The position numbers were made by a program, and so were the translations under genes. Under the pieces are notes generated by a model. That model did not search any database. It worked only from the letters and a program-made list of their open reading frames with translations, and was not told where the DNA came from. Below are positions 7,915 through 15,790 of a DNA stretch of 64,000 nt, piece by piece; positions within the stretch are counted from its first letter, which is position 1; every line of letters begins with the position of its first letter. Source of the DNA: UBA11663 sp049616325 (GTDB taxonomy: Bacteria > Bacteroidota > Bacteroidia > Flavobacteriales_D > Sanyastnellaceae); contig JBMZHG010000008.1 in the NCBI GenBank assembly GCA_049616325.1, forward strand, positions 16,036-80,035, read 5' to 3'.

Positions 7915-8748
7915 TCAGAACGAGAACGGCGTTTGTCGAATGATGCGGGTCTCGAAGGGGTTCAGCACGAGTACTGGAATCTCGGCTTCGTTGGTGATGA
8001 TCTGCTGCTCGTACGACGTCCCCAAGATGCCCATCAAGCTTTTCTCATGAAAATTCATGATGCTGATGAGGTCAGCTTCAATGGACGCCGCGTAGCGAAC
8101 AACGTCTTTCACAAAGGCGCCTGAATCGTGATCGCTGATTTTCGTGGTGTATTGAATGCCACGCTCCTCAAAGTAATCGGAAGCGAATTCCACGTTGCGG
8201 CGAAGTTGGTTTTGCAAAAACTCGTCGCTCTCAGCAGGGCTTATGATGTGCACACGACCGTTGAAGTAGGTTGCCATTTCTGACACAATGGCCAGCTTCT
8301 GCTTGGTGTCTTGGTGCAGGTCCAAAGGCACGACAATGTCGTCGTAACCGGTTTCTCGGATAGGGCGTGATTGGGTAATGATGAAGGGGACGGAACATTC
8401 GCGAACAATTCGCAGGGCGCGCCCGCCAGTGATGAATTGCATTCCTTTGATGCCGTGAGTTCCCATGATCACCAAGTTGGCGTCCATTTCGACCGAGACG
8501 TCGTCAATGTCGTCGAACAAGTTGCCGATTCTCACCGTGGTTTTGACGGTGCCGGAAAATCCCTTCAAGTGCTCTGACGCAAATTGCGACAGGCGTTCTC
8601 GTGCTTCGCTGAAGTGGCTTTTTTTGGCCACGATGTGAAGCAAGTGAAGTTCACTTTCGAGCGCCTTTCCAACAGCCACGGCATGATTCACAGCAGTGAT
8701 GCTGACAGGCGTAAAGTCCACAGGAACAAGAATGCGATGTGTTGACAT
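7915..8748 (-). CDS. Tandem universal stress protein (UspA family)
   Basis: The 277-residue cytoplasmic protein has two Usp domains in a row. The first begins 'RILVPVDFTPVSITAVNHAV' and has the nucleotide-loop-like 'VIMGTHGIKGMQFITGGRA' (about residues 92-110). The second begins 'DDIVVPLDLHQDT' near residue 140 and has a weaker loop, 'GILGTSYEQQIITNEAEIPV'. Such proteins help cells survive stress or starvation, sometimes by binding ATP; the second domain lacks a clear ATP loop. The ATG at 8748 lies only four bases from an exact TAnnTTTG element, suggesting its own promoter and a very short leader. Confidence 0.9.
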   Translation of the reverse strand: MSTHRILVPVDFTPVSITAVNHAVAVGKALESELHLLHIVAKKSHFSEARERLSQFASEHLKGFSGTVKTTVRIGNLFDDIDDVSVEMDANLVIMGTHGIKGMQFITGGRALRIVRECSVPFIITQSRPIRETGYDDIVVPLDLHQDTKQKLAIVSEMATYFNGRVHIISPAESDEFLQNQLRRNVEFASDYFEERGIQYTTKISDHDSGAFVKDVVRYAASIEADLISIMNFHEKSLMGILGTSYEQQIITNEAEIPVLVLNPFETRIIRQTPFSF

Positions 8749-8752
8749 GCGG

Positions 8753-8760
8753 CAAAAGTA
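8753..8760 (-). promoter_or_regulatory. Promoter -7 element for universal stress protein
   Basis: The minus strand reads TACTTTTG, an exact TAnnTTTG match, four bases before the start codon. Transcription starting about seven bases downstream would begin at or next to the ATG, giving a leaderless message. No -33 element is evident. Confidence 0.45.
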
Positions 8761-8883
8761 CGGGGAACTCTCTCGGAAATTCGTGACAATTTCGAGAAGC
8801 GGCTTCCTACCTTGTGAACGTTCTCAAGGGCGCACCTGTTGCCTTGGAACGAGCCTGTTGTTGAATCCCAAATCCGCTCACAC

Positions 8884-10152
8884 ATGACCCGTTTGAATGT
8901 GCCTTTTCGACATGCCGTAACCGGCTTTTTCTTTACCGTTTTAGCTGTGTGTTCCATTTCTGCCCAGGACGACTGCGACGGTTACCGTTACCGCTACACC
9001 GGCGCGTTTGACGAAATCGAGGTGGATTACGACGTGCCTTACGGCGAGAACATCAACGTGAATTTCCTGCCAGAGGACCTCGTTTTGGACATTTATGCGC
9101 CGGCAGGCGACACCAACGAGGCGCGTCCTCTTGTGGTGATGGCCCACGGTGGCTTCTTCTTGGCGGGAAGCAACGACGGCTTGGACGTCGTCCCGCTCTG
9201 CGAAGATTTGGCGCGCATGGGGTACGTAGTTGCTTCGATGAGTTACCGCTTGGGCGTGGATTTGTTCGGGGACCTCCAAACGGAATTTGTCAAAGCGGTT
9301 TGGCGCGGCGTGCACGACAGCCGCGCTGCGGTGCGCTACTTCCGTCAGTCCATGGACTACGGCAACCCCTACGACGTGGACACCTCGCGCATCTTCTTGG
9401 GCGGGGTGAGTGCAGGAGGGTTCATCGCATTGCACCACGCCTACGTGGACGAGCAAAGTGAAATTCCGACTCAAATCGACGTCACCGATGCTGGGATGGG
9501 AGGGGGACTTGAAGGGTTGTCAGGCAACACGGGCTACAGCAGCGACGTCAAGGCCGTGTTCAGCATTGCAGGAGCTCTGCAAACCACCGCCTTCATGGAC
9601 CTTGGTGAAAACGAACCGGTGTTCAGCATTCATGGCACGGCGGACGGCACGGTCCCCTACGGCGATGGAGACATTGTGTATCTCGGGCTGCCCATCATCG
9701 ACGTGGACGGAAGTTCCATCGTGCATGCCAAGGCAGACGAGCTCGGGTTGGACAATTGTTTCATCACAGTTGACGGAGCCGACCACGTTCCTCACGTTGT
9801 CGACCCGTCGACGTACGACTTGACCTTGAGTTCGTTGGCTGGGAAGCTCGGGGAGTGGTCGTGCGAAAACTACGTACCGATTTGCGGCGAGTACGACTAC
9901 ACGGCTGCGACCGAAGTCGACGAGTTCGAGTGGCAACCGCCCGCAGTGTACCCCAATCCAGCTAGTTCCGCCGGCCGTGTTTTTGTCACGTTTGAGCGTG
10001 CGACCGAGTGGACGTTGGTCAACGCCTTAGGCCAAACTTTGGAGCGCGGAAGCGCCGCGGCAGGCGGCCAGGTGGTTTGGGAATCGCTGGCGCCGGGTTG
10101 GTACGTGGTGAAAACCGACGTCGGCACCACACCGCTCGTGGTGGCGCGCTGA
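8884..10152 (+). CDS. Secreted alpha/beta-hydrolase (carboxylesterase-like) with T9SS sorting domain
   Basis: The 422-residue protein starts with a signal peptide ('AVTGFFFTVLAVCSISA'). The hydrolase domain follows: oxyanion-hole motif 'VVMAHGGFFLAG', nucleophile elbow 'LGGVSAGGF' with the catalytic Ser, and a late His in 'VDGADHVPHV'. The last 75 or so residues are a T9SS type A domain, 'VYPNPASSAGRVFV' to 'LAPGWYVVKTDVG'. It is likely a surface esterase or lipase acting on polymers or lipids; the substrate is unknown. ATG at 8884 was chosen because it directly starts the signal peptide. Ten bases separate its stop from the convergent deacetylase-like gene. Confidence 0.9.
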   Translation: MTRLNVPFRHAVTGFFFTVLAVCSISAQDDCDGYRYRYTGAFDEIEVDYDVPYGENINVNFLPEDLVLDIYAPAGDTNEARPLVVMAHGGFFLAGSNDGLDVVPLCEDLARMGYVVASMSYRLGVDLFGDLQTEFVKAVWRGVHDSRAAVRYFRQSMDYGNPYDVDTSRIFLGGVSAGGFIALHHAYVDEQSEIPTQIDVTDAGMGGGLEGLSGNTGYSSDVKAVFSIAGALQTTAFMDLGENEPVFSIHGTADGTVPYGDGDIVYLGLPIIDVDGSSIVHAKADELGLDNCFITVDGADHVPHVVDPSTYDLTLSSLAGKLGEWSCENYVPICGEYDYTAATEVDEFEWQPPAVYPNPASSAGRVFVTFERATEWTLVNALGQTLERGSAAAGGQVVWESLAPGWYVVKTDVGTTPLVVAR

Positions 10153-10161
10153 CTCGAGGGC

Positions 10162-11070
10162 TTACGTCCACGCGTCAAGGGCCACGCTAAAGGTGTTGAC
10201 GTGGGCCTGAACCACCGTGTTTACGTCGGGAGAATAACCGCCTCCCATGGCGCAAACCACGGGAATCCCGAGGGAAGCACAACGTTCAAGGACCAGGCGG
10301 TCCCGCTCCATGCATCCTCGGATGCTGATGCTCAGCTTGCCCAATTTGTCTGTCTCGAGGATGTCCACGCCACATTGGTAAAACACGATGTCGGGCACGT
10401 CTTGGTTCAAAGGCAACAATCGGTCAAGATGTTCCGACAGTAGCTCCAGGTAAGACTCGTCCCTTGTGCCGTCGGGAAGAGGGACGTCCACATCGCTGGA
10501 TTCTTTGTGAAGGGGGTAGTTCGAGGCCCCGTGCATGGAAAAGGTCGTCACCCTTTTCTCGTTCGCGAGGATGGAGGCGGACCCGTTGCCTTGGTGAACG
10601 TCGCAGTCGAGAATCAAGGCACGGGAAATGCGACCCGAATGGAGCAAGTGCTTGGCTGCGATGGCGAAATCGTTCAAGATGCAAAACCCCTCCGCTCGAT
10701 CGGCGTAGGCGTGGTGAGTTCCTCCGGCAATGTTCAGGGCCACGGTGCCTGACCCCAAGGCTCTTTCAGCGCAGTCCAGGGTTCCTTGCATGATCACACG
10801 TTCCCGTGCAATCATGGCTTCGGACCACGGGAACCCGCTGCGGCGCTCTTCCTGCCGCGTCCACTCTCCGCGTTTGGTGCGATTCCAGTAGGCCTCGTCG
10901 TGCGCCAAAAGAATCGTGTCTTCGGCCATGAGGCGAGGCTCGAAGAAATCTGTGACGGTGACAATTCCTTCGTGCAGGATTTGGTCTTTCAGCAAGGCGT
11001 ATTTCCGCATCGGAAAGCGGTGGCCTTCGGGCACATCCAAAACATAGCAAGGTGCGAAGGCAATGACCAT
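10162..11070 (-). CDS. Histone deacetylase-like zinc hydrolase
   Basis: A 302-residue protein of the arginase/deacetylase superfamily. Motifs in order: 'AGGTHHAYADRAEGFC' (tandem catalytic His), 'ILDCDVHQGNG' (zinc-binding Asp and His), 'YQCGVDILETDKLG' (second metal Asp) and 'MGGGYSPDV' (catalytic Tyr). Bacterial members remove acetyl groups from polyamines, acetoin-related substrates or proteins; the true substrate here is unknown. ATG at 11070 was chosen because upstream residues have no similarity and this leaves 58 bases to the divergent DUF389 gene. All key catalytic residues are present, so it should be active. Confidence 0.9.
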   Translation of the reverse strand: MVIAFAPCYVLDVPEGHRFPMRKYALLKDQILHEGIVTVTDFFEPRLMAEDTILLAHDEAYWNRTKRGEWTRQEERRSGFPWSEAMIARERVIMQGTLDCAERALGSGTVALNIAGGTHHAYADRAEGFCILNDFAIAAKHLLHSGRISRALILDCDVHQGNGSASILANEKRVTTFSMHGASNYPLHKESSDVDVPLPDGTRDESYLELLSEHLDRLLPLNQDVPDIVFYQCGVDILETDKLGKLSISIRGCMERDRLVLERCASLGIPVVCAMGGGYSPDVNTVVQAHVNTFSVALDAWT

Positions 11071-11128
11071 TCCTGACGTAATCTTGAAGCGCGAACGAAT
11101 GTTCGGACGCGCGCAAATTTCGAACGGG

Positions 11129-12550
11129 ATGAATTCCAATGAAACTGCTCAAAACGAAGGCCAAAAGGCCCCTTCGGGCAAAGGATTTCTCGAATGGTGG
11201 TCGGAAACCGTGGCCATGCTTCGGCCTCATGTCTTGGACCGGCTTCGTATTGTAGATCTCGCCGAGCCTCAGCAAACAATGCTGGGCATTGAACGGGACA
11301 CCGAATTCCGTGGGTTCAACGTCTGGATTCTTGTGTTCAGCATCGTCATCGCATCCATTGGACTCAATGTCAATTCGACGGCGGTCATCATTGGTGCCAT
11401 GTTGATTTCCCCCTTGATGGGACCCATCATGGGGGTCGGGCTTGGTGTCGGGGTCTACAACCTTGATTTGATCCGCAAGTCGGTTGGCAATTTGGGCGTA
11501 GCCACGGGCATTGCCATTCTCTCCTCGGCACTTTATTTTCTGATCAGCCCCATTGATGAGGCGGGAAGCGAACTCCTGTCGCGCACGAATCCCACTTTTC
11601 TGGATGTGATGGTCGCCTTTTTTGGTGGCCTCACGGGAATCTTGGCAGGCTCAAGGAAGGAAAAAAACAACGTCATCCCAGGGGTGGCCATCGCCACAGC
11701 GTTGATGCCGCCATTGTGCACGGCGGGATACGGCCTGGCGCACCTCGACGGCGGGTACTTTTTTGGTGCCTTGTACTTGTTCTTGATCAACGCCATTTTG
11801 ATTGCCACCTCGACGACGCTGGTCGTGCGCTATTTGCGATTCCCTATCGCGCAACCCGTGGATGCGGACAAGGAACAGAAGTACAAGCGGTATTTCATCA
11901 TGGGATTGGCGGCCTTGGTGTTGCCTTCGGCGTTCATCCTTTACAACACGGTCACGCAGTCCGTGGAGACTTCGAGACTGCAAGATTTCATCTCGGAAAC
12001 GGTGGTTTTTCCGGGCACCGAAGTGGTCAAACGGGAAATTGATTTCCCGGACGGATCAGCCGCAGCGCATGTGGTGTTGTTGGGCGCGACGGTCCCTGCA
12101 GATTTGGTGGCGCAGTGGCAGGATGCCCTCGCCAAGGAAATGCCCGAGGCGGAGCTCCAAATCGTTCAAAACGACGGCCCGTCCGGCCTCGAAGACCTCC
12201 AACGCATGGTGAATCTCTACGCGGAAGGCCAAACCGCGTTGTCCATGCGCGATGCCGAACTCGTCCAACTCCGCACAGAGCTGAACAACCTTCAAGGGCA
12301 GGATTTGCCGGGGTCTTTGCCTGCGGAAATTCTCGCACAAGCGCCCGAAGTGACTGGAGTGGAGGTGGCCAACCGCCGGTTTGTCGGTCGGGATGGTGTT
12401 GAGCGGCTCGTGCCCTGGGTGGACGTGCAATTGGCCGCGCAGGACAGCGTCGACTCGTTGCGGGTGGTGGGGCTGGAACAGCAACTCGGCGCCTGGTTGC
12501 TCCTTCGCCTTGATGCGGACTCCGTGGCGCTTCAAATCCGCGAAAAGTGA
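11129..12550 (+). CDS. DUF389 family membrane protein
   Basis: A 473-residue protein with a cytoplasmic N-terminus and several membrane segments. The DUF389 core is clear: 'NVNSTAVIIGAMLISPLMGP' then 'GLGVGVYNLDLIRKSVGNLG' and 'IPGVAIATALMPPLCTAGYG'. A long C-terminal region (about residues 270-473) is soluble, with a helical stretch near 385-410 and an OmpA-like feel in its last 70 residues, though no motif is firm. The family's function is unknown; transport has been suggested. ATG at 11129 was preferred to earlier in-frame starts because those overlap the divergent deacetylase gene. Confidence 0.87.
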   Translation: MNSNETAQNEGQKAPSGKGFLEWWSETVAMLRPHVLDRLRIVDLAEPQQTMLGIERDTEFRGFNVWILVFSIVIASIGLNVNSTAVIIGAMLISPLMGPIMGVGLGVGVYNLDLIRKSVGNLGVATGIAILSSALYFLISPIDEAGSELLSRTNPTFLDVMVAFFGGLTGILAGSRKEKNNVIPGVAIATALMPPLCTAGYGLAHLDGGYFFGALYLFLINAILIATSTTLVVRYLRFPIAQPVDADKEQKYKRYFIMGLAALVLPSAFILYNTVTQSVETSRLQDFISETVVFPGTEVVKREIDFPDGSAAAHVVLLGATVPADLVAQWQDALAKEMPEAELQIVQNDGPSGLEDLQRMVNLYAEGQTALSMRDAELVQLRTELNNLQGQDLPGSLPAEILAQAPEVTGVEVANRRFVGRDGVERLVPWVDVQLAAQDSVDSLRVVGLEQQLGAWLLLRLDADSVALQIREK

Positions 12551-12557
12551 CCTCGCT

Positions 12558-13523
12558 TCAGCGAGCGACGCGTCGCCTCACAGCCTGAGCGAGCACGTCC
12601 GCGGCCTCGGGACAGAATCGAAACCACAATTCCGGCTCGACCATTTCAAGTTCGGACAGAAGCAACTGCCCGTCGCTGCCACGCATCATGTCGACGCGCG
12701 CGTAGAGCGGGGAGTCCCAACCTCTCGCCTCGCTGAATGAGAGGGCGCGCTGCATGACGTCACACGCGGTTCGTTCCAGTTCCGGGGTGGCTTCGATTCG
12801 CTGAACGGTTCCCCCGTGGTCGTCTTGCACGCGGAAATCGCCCGTTTTTGCGCGCTTCATCACGGCATGTGTCACATGTCCGTCCAACCAAACGACGGAA
12901 ACTTCCCCACGGGAAACCACGTCTTGCAAAAAAGGTTGGACCAGCATGTCCTGCTTCTCAACCAGTGCCGCCCAAAGGTTGTCGCTGGTTAAGCCCTGAG
13001 AAGGCTTGGGGTACAAAGAGGGGGCGCTTCCTGAAAAATCCACCACGTAGGTGTCTCTGGCGGCGCCTGCCACAGCGGGTTTGATGACGACCTTCTGCCA
13101 TCCGTGCTGCGAAGCGACTTCTTTCAAGCGCACTGCTTCTTGCCGCGCCACGAATGCAGTGGGCACCACGTTCACGCCAGCCTGGTGCAAGTCGTGGAGG
13201 TAGTGTTTGTCCAGATTCCAATGCACCAACTCGGCGGAATTGTGCAATTCAGTGACCTCGGAGGTGCTTCGAAGCCATTGGGAGAATTCTTCCCAGCGGT
13301 CGAAATAGTCCCACGTGGTTCTGAACAAGGCGCCTGATGTCGCTGCCCACAAGACGGAGTTGTCGCACCACGCGACCCGTCGTGCAGGGACGCCAGCGCG
13401 GTTCAGGGCATCGACGACTAAACGATCCTCCTCGAGCACGTTGGCGATGTATTCCTCAGGCATGGTTGACGCGCCACCGTCTCCAGCATACCTGCGGTCC
13501 GTAAGAACGAGAAATTCGGACAT
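12558..13523 (-). CDS. ATP-grasp ligase-like protein
   Basis: A 321-residue protein with an ATP-grasp fold: 'GWQKVVIKPAVAGAARDTYV' (ATP-binding Lys), 'DMLVQPFLQDVVSRGEVSVVW' region with the strand of the metal-binding domain, and 'LLLSELEMVEPELWF' near the C-terminus with acidic metal ligands. An N-terminal 'LFRTTWDYFDRWEEF' motif resembles the D-cycloserine-type ligase DcsG and its uncharacterised relatives, which join an amine or ureido group to a carboxylate. The substrate is not known. The ATG at 13523 starts two bases after the stop of the small upstream gene, so they probably share a transcript. Confidence 0.85.
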   Translation of the reverse strand: MSEFLVLTDRRYAGDGGASTMPEEYIANVLEEDRLVVDALNRAGVPARRVAWCDNSVLWAATSGALFRTTWDYFDRWEEFSQWLRSTSEVTELHNSAELVHWNLDKHYLHDLHQAGVNVVPTAFVARQEAVRLKEVASQHGWQKVVIKPAVAGAARDTYVVDFSGSAPSLYPKPSQGLTSDNLWAALVEKQDMLVQPFLQDVVSRGEVSVVWLDGHVTHAVMKRAKTGDFRVQDDHGGTVQRIEATPELERTACDVMQRALSFSEARGWDSPLYARVDMMRGSDGQLLLSELEMVEPELWFRFCPEAADVLAQAVRRRVAR

Positions 13524-13525
13524 CC

Positions 13526-13867
13526 TCAAAAGTTCATGCCCAAGCGGAATCTCGCCTGTTGGATGGGGTCAATGGCTTCTGCACCTGTAGCGACCCAGGC
13601 ATTTCGGTTGGGCCCCTTGACGGAAGTGCTTGACCAGGACAGGCCGGTCAGGAATGCCCCCATGCGGTACGTGCAACCCCAAAACACCGTGCGAGGAGAG
13701 GCGGCCACCGTGAGCGGGGTAAGGGTTGGGCCAAGCTCATCCGGATCCATCAATCCTTGAGCGCCAAATATGGAGGCGGCTTCTTGCTCCAGGGCGGCCT
13801 GCAAACCGGTGGCTGTTCCGATGCGGGCTGTCCACCCCAATCCGAGGGCAACGAACGTCCATTTCAT
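13526..13867 (-). CDS. Small protein of unknown function, possibly exported
   Basis: A predicted 113-residue protein starting at ATG 13867, 'MKWTFVALGLGWTARIG'. The N-terminus is mildly hydrophobic but is a poor signal peptide. The sequence is Gly/Thr/Ala-rich, and it ends 'QQARFRLGMNF', an aromatic-terminated amphipathic strand as in outer-membrane barrel proteins. No family is recognised. The open frame extends further upstream, but that part is basic and overlaps the divergent SdpI gene. It lies just upstream of the ATP-grasp gene with two bases between stop and start, so co-transcription is likely. Confidence 0.5.
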   Translation of the reverse strand: MKWTFVALGLGWTARIGTATGLQAALEQEAASIFGAQGLMDPDELGPTLTPLTVAASPRTVFWGCTYRMGAFLTGLSWSSTSVKGPNRNAWVATGAEAIDPIQQARFRLGMNF

Positions 13868-13889
13868 GGCGACAAGGTAGCTCGTTGAG

Positions 13890-14621
13890 ATGCATCTTGC
13901 GCCCATGGATCCCATGCTTGTTTTCCTCTTTTTCTTCCCGGCCCTCTTCATGGTCGGGTTGTCGCTCGCAATGCATCTTTGGCCGCCCAACTCGTTCAAC
14001 AAAACCTACGGTTACCGAACGCGCCGCAGCATGGCGAACCAAGCGGCGTGGGACTACGCCCAGCCCAGATCGATTGAATTGATGAGGCATTGGACGTGGT
14101 GGATGGTGGCGTGGACTCCACTTGTTGGTTGGCGCTGGGGACTCGAGCCGGGCATCCTGATTCTAAGCGGGCTCATGACCGTGGGGGTGATGTTGCCCCT
14201 TTTTTACGTTGAGCGGGAACTCAAGAAAGGGGAGCCTTATGCCGCTGAATCGGGAGTCCAGGGGTGGGGGGTGATGTTCACCCTGTTCCTCGCTCTCTCC
14301 GTGATGGTCCCGATCACGAACGACGGCTCGGAGCCAGAACGGGTCACGTCCGGGACGGTTCAATCGGTGGCGTGGAATGTCTCGAGCGAAGATGTGTTCC
14401 TTCGACTCCGCGGCGACGAATGCCACTACTACATCAACCGCGGTTTGGGCATGGGCATTGACACGTTGGCATGGCAAACCGCCCTTGTGGGTCGTGAAGT
14501 CCAGCTTGAAGTTGTCGACCGACCTGCAGGTCTCAATTGGTTTGGAAGGGTCGGGCCTGTCCGAGGCGTCGTGTTGGGAAATGACACGCTGTACCGGACG
14601 GGTCAGGTCAGAAATCCTTAA
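13890..14621 (+). CDS. SdpI family membrane protein
   Basis: This 243-residue protein has about five hydrophobic segments and the SdpI signature 'NKTYGYRTRRSMANQAAWDYA' region (about residues 37-57). SdpI of Bacillus gives immunity to a secreted killing peptide; most members in other bacteria are uncharacterised. The C-terminal 90 residues, after 'MVPITNDGSEPERVTSGTV', look soluble and beta-rich, longer than the usual short SdpI. Alternative starts at 13890 and 13905 (MDPML) cannot be separated. Its TAA overlaps the TAA of the convergent desaturase gene within cttaag. Confidence 0.82.
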   Translation: MHLAPMDPMLVFLFFFPALFMVGLSLAMHLWPPNSFNKTYGYRTRRSMANQAAWDYAQPRSIELMRHWTWWMVAWTPLVGWRWGLEPGILILSGLMTVGVMLPLFYVERELKKGEPYAAESGVQGWGVMFTLFLALSVMVPITNDGSEPERVTSGTVQSVAWNVSSEDVFLRLRGDECHYYINRGLGMGIDTLAWQTALVGREVQLEVVDRPAGLNWFGRVGPVRGVVLGNDTLYRTGQVRNP

Positions 14622-15718
14622 GCCGCCAATTGCGGCGAGTTGCCCAAGGCGTAAAGCATGCGGGTGTGGCGTTCAATCGCTTGCCAGTAGGTCGTGGATG
14701 AGCGGTAAGGAATGCCAAATTCATCCGCAGTCTTCTTCACAATCGGCGCAATGTTGCGCAGGTGAATGTGGCTCATTTGCGGGAACAAGTGGTGTTCGAT
14801 CTGGTGGTTTAACCCCCCGCAAAGCCAAGTGAACAGCCGGCTTCCAGTCCCGAAGTTGGAGGTGGTCATCAGTTGGTGCGTCAGCGGGTCCACGTCCAAG
14901 ACGGCTCCTTTTTCAGCAGGGACGTAGTCGTGGTCTTCCATGACGTGGGCAGGTTGGAAAATGATGGCGAGGATGAACCCTGCGACCAGCTGCATTACGA
15001 CCCATCCCAAAATGACCTGAAACCAATGCACGCCGCTCAACCACATGGGGAGCGCCAGGACGTAGCCGAAGTACGCCGTTTTGGTCAAGGCGAGGGAGGT
15101 CGACAGCTTGGCCACCGACGTGCCAGCAGGGCGGATCAGTCCCTTCTTGTGGTAACGGCGGACCTGCAGCCAATCCTTGGCAATCATCCAGAACAGGGTC
15201 ATCAGCGAATAGAATCCCCAAGAGTACACGTGCTGAAAACGGTGCCACCAGTAACGCGGCTTGAGCGGGCTGAAGCGCATGAATGGGTGCATGTCGATGT
15301 CTTCGTCCAAACCGTCGACGTTCGTGAACGTGTGGTGCAGCACGTTGTGCTGAATTTTCCAAATGGCGGCATTGCCTCCCACCAGGTCCAGCACCCTTCC
15401 AACCCACAGGTTTACCCACTTTTTGTCGCTGTACGCGTCGTGGTTGGCGTCGTGCATCACGTTAAGCCCGATTCCGGCCAGACCCAAGCCCATGGCCAAT
15501 TCCGCCACCCAAAACGCCCAACCGCTTCCGGCTGCGCCCCACGTGATTAGCGCCCAGGGCACGAAGTAGAGGGCGATCATCATGCTCGTCTTCATGTGCA
15601 GCCTCCAATCGCCCTTTCGGCTGAGGTTCTTTTCTTGGAAGTAAGCGTCGACCCGTTCACGCAACGTCTTGGTGAAGTCGGTGGTGTCGCGGCTGTAGCG
15701 AATGGCAGGTATTTGCAT
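14618..15718 (-). CDS. Membrane fatty acid desaturase, front-end type
   Basis: A 366-residue integral membrane di-iron enzyme that inserts a double bond into fatty acyl chains. The three His boxes are intact: 'HDANHDAYSD', 'QHNVLHHTF' and 'HQIEHHLFPQMSH'. The third box, with QIEHH, is the hallmark of front-end (delta-5/delta-6-like, linoleoyl-CoA) desaturases. No cytochrome b5 domain is fused, so it needs an external electron donor. It probably adjusts membrane fluidity. Hydrophobic segments pair around the boxes as expected. Its start lies four bases from a near-consensus -7 element (TAATTTAG, minus strand). Confidence 0.92.
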   Translation of the reverse strand: MQIPAIRYSRDTTDFTKTLRERVDAYFQEKNLSRKGDWRLHMKTSMMIALYFVPWALITWGAAGSGWAFWVAELAMGLGLAGIGLNVMHDANHDAYSDKKWVNLWVGRVLDLVGGNAAIWKIQHNVLHHTFTNVDGLDEDIDMHPFMRFSPLKPRYWWHRFQHVYSWGFYSLMTLFWMIAKDWLQVRRYHKKGLIRPAGTSVAKLSTSLALTKTAYFGYVLALPMWLSGVHWFQVILGWVVMQLVAGFILAIIFQPAHVMEDHDYVPAEKGAVLDVDPLTHQLMTTSNFGTGSRLFTWLCGGLNHQIEHHLFPQMSHIHLRNIAPIVKKTADEFGIPYRSSTTYWQAIERHTRMLYALGNSPQLAA

Positions 15719-15722
15719 TGGG

Positions 15723-15730
15723 CTAAATTA
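15723..15730 (-). promoter_or_regulatory. Possible -7-like element before desaturase gene
   Basis: The minus strand reads TAATTTAG, one mismatch from TAnnTTTG, four bases before the ATG. Tentative, but it matches the placement seen before the universal stress protein and other genes. Confidence 0.3.
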
Positions 15731-15790
15731 CCTCACGATAAGGGCAGGGGCACTCCCTCGTGGCACAGGATGCCCACAGAGTTCTTCACA

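Noticed and set aside
14618..14621. Overlapping convergent stop codons in cttaag as a special signal
   Set aside because: This is a simple palindrome that gives TAA on both strands and needs no further explanation.
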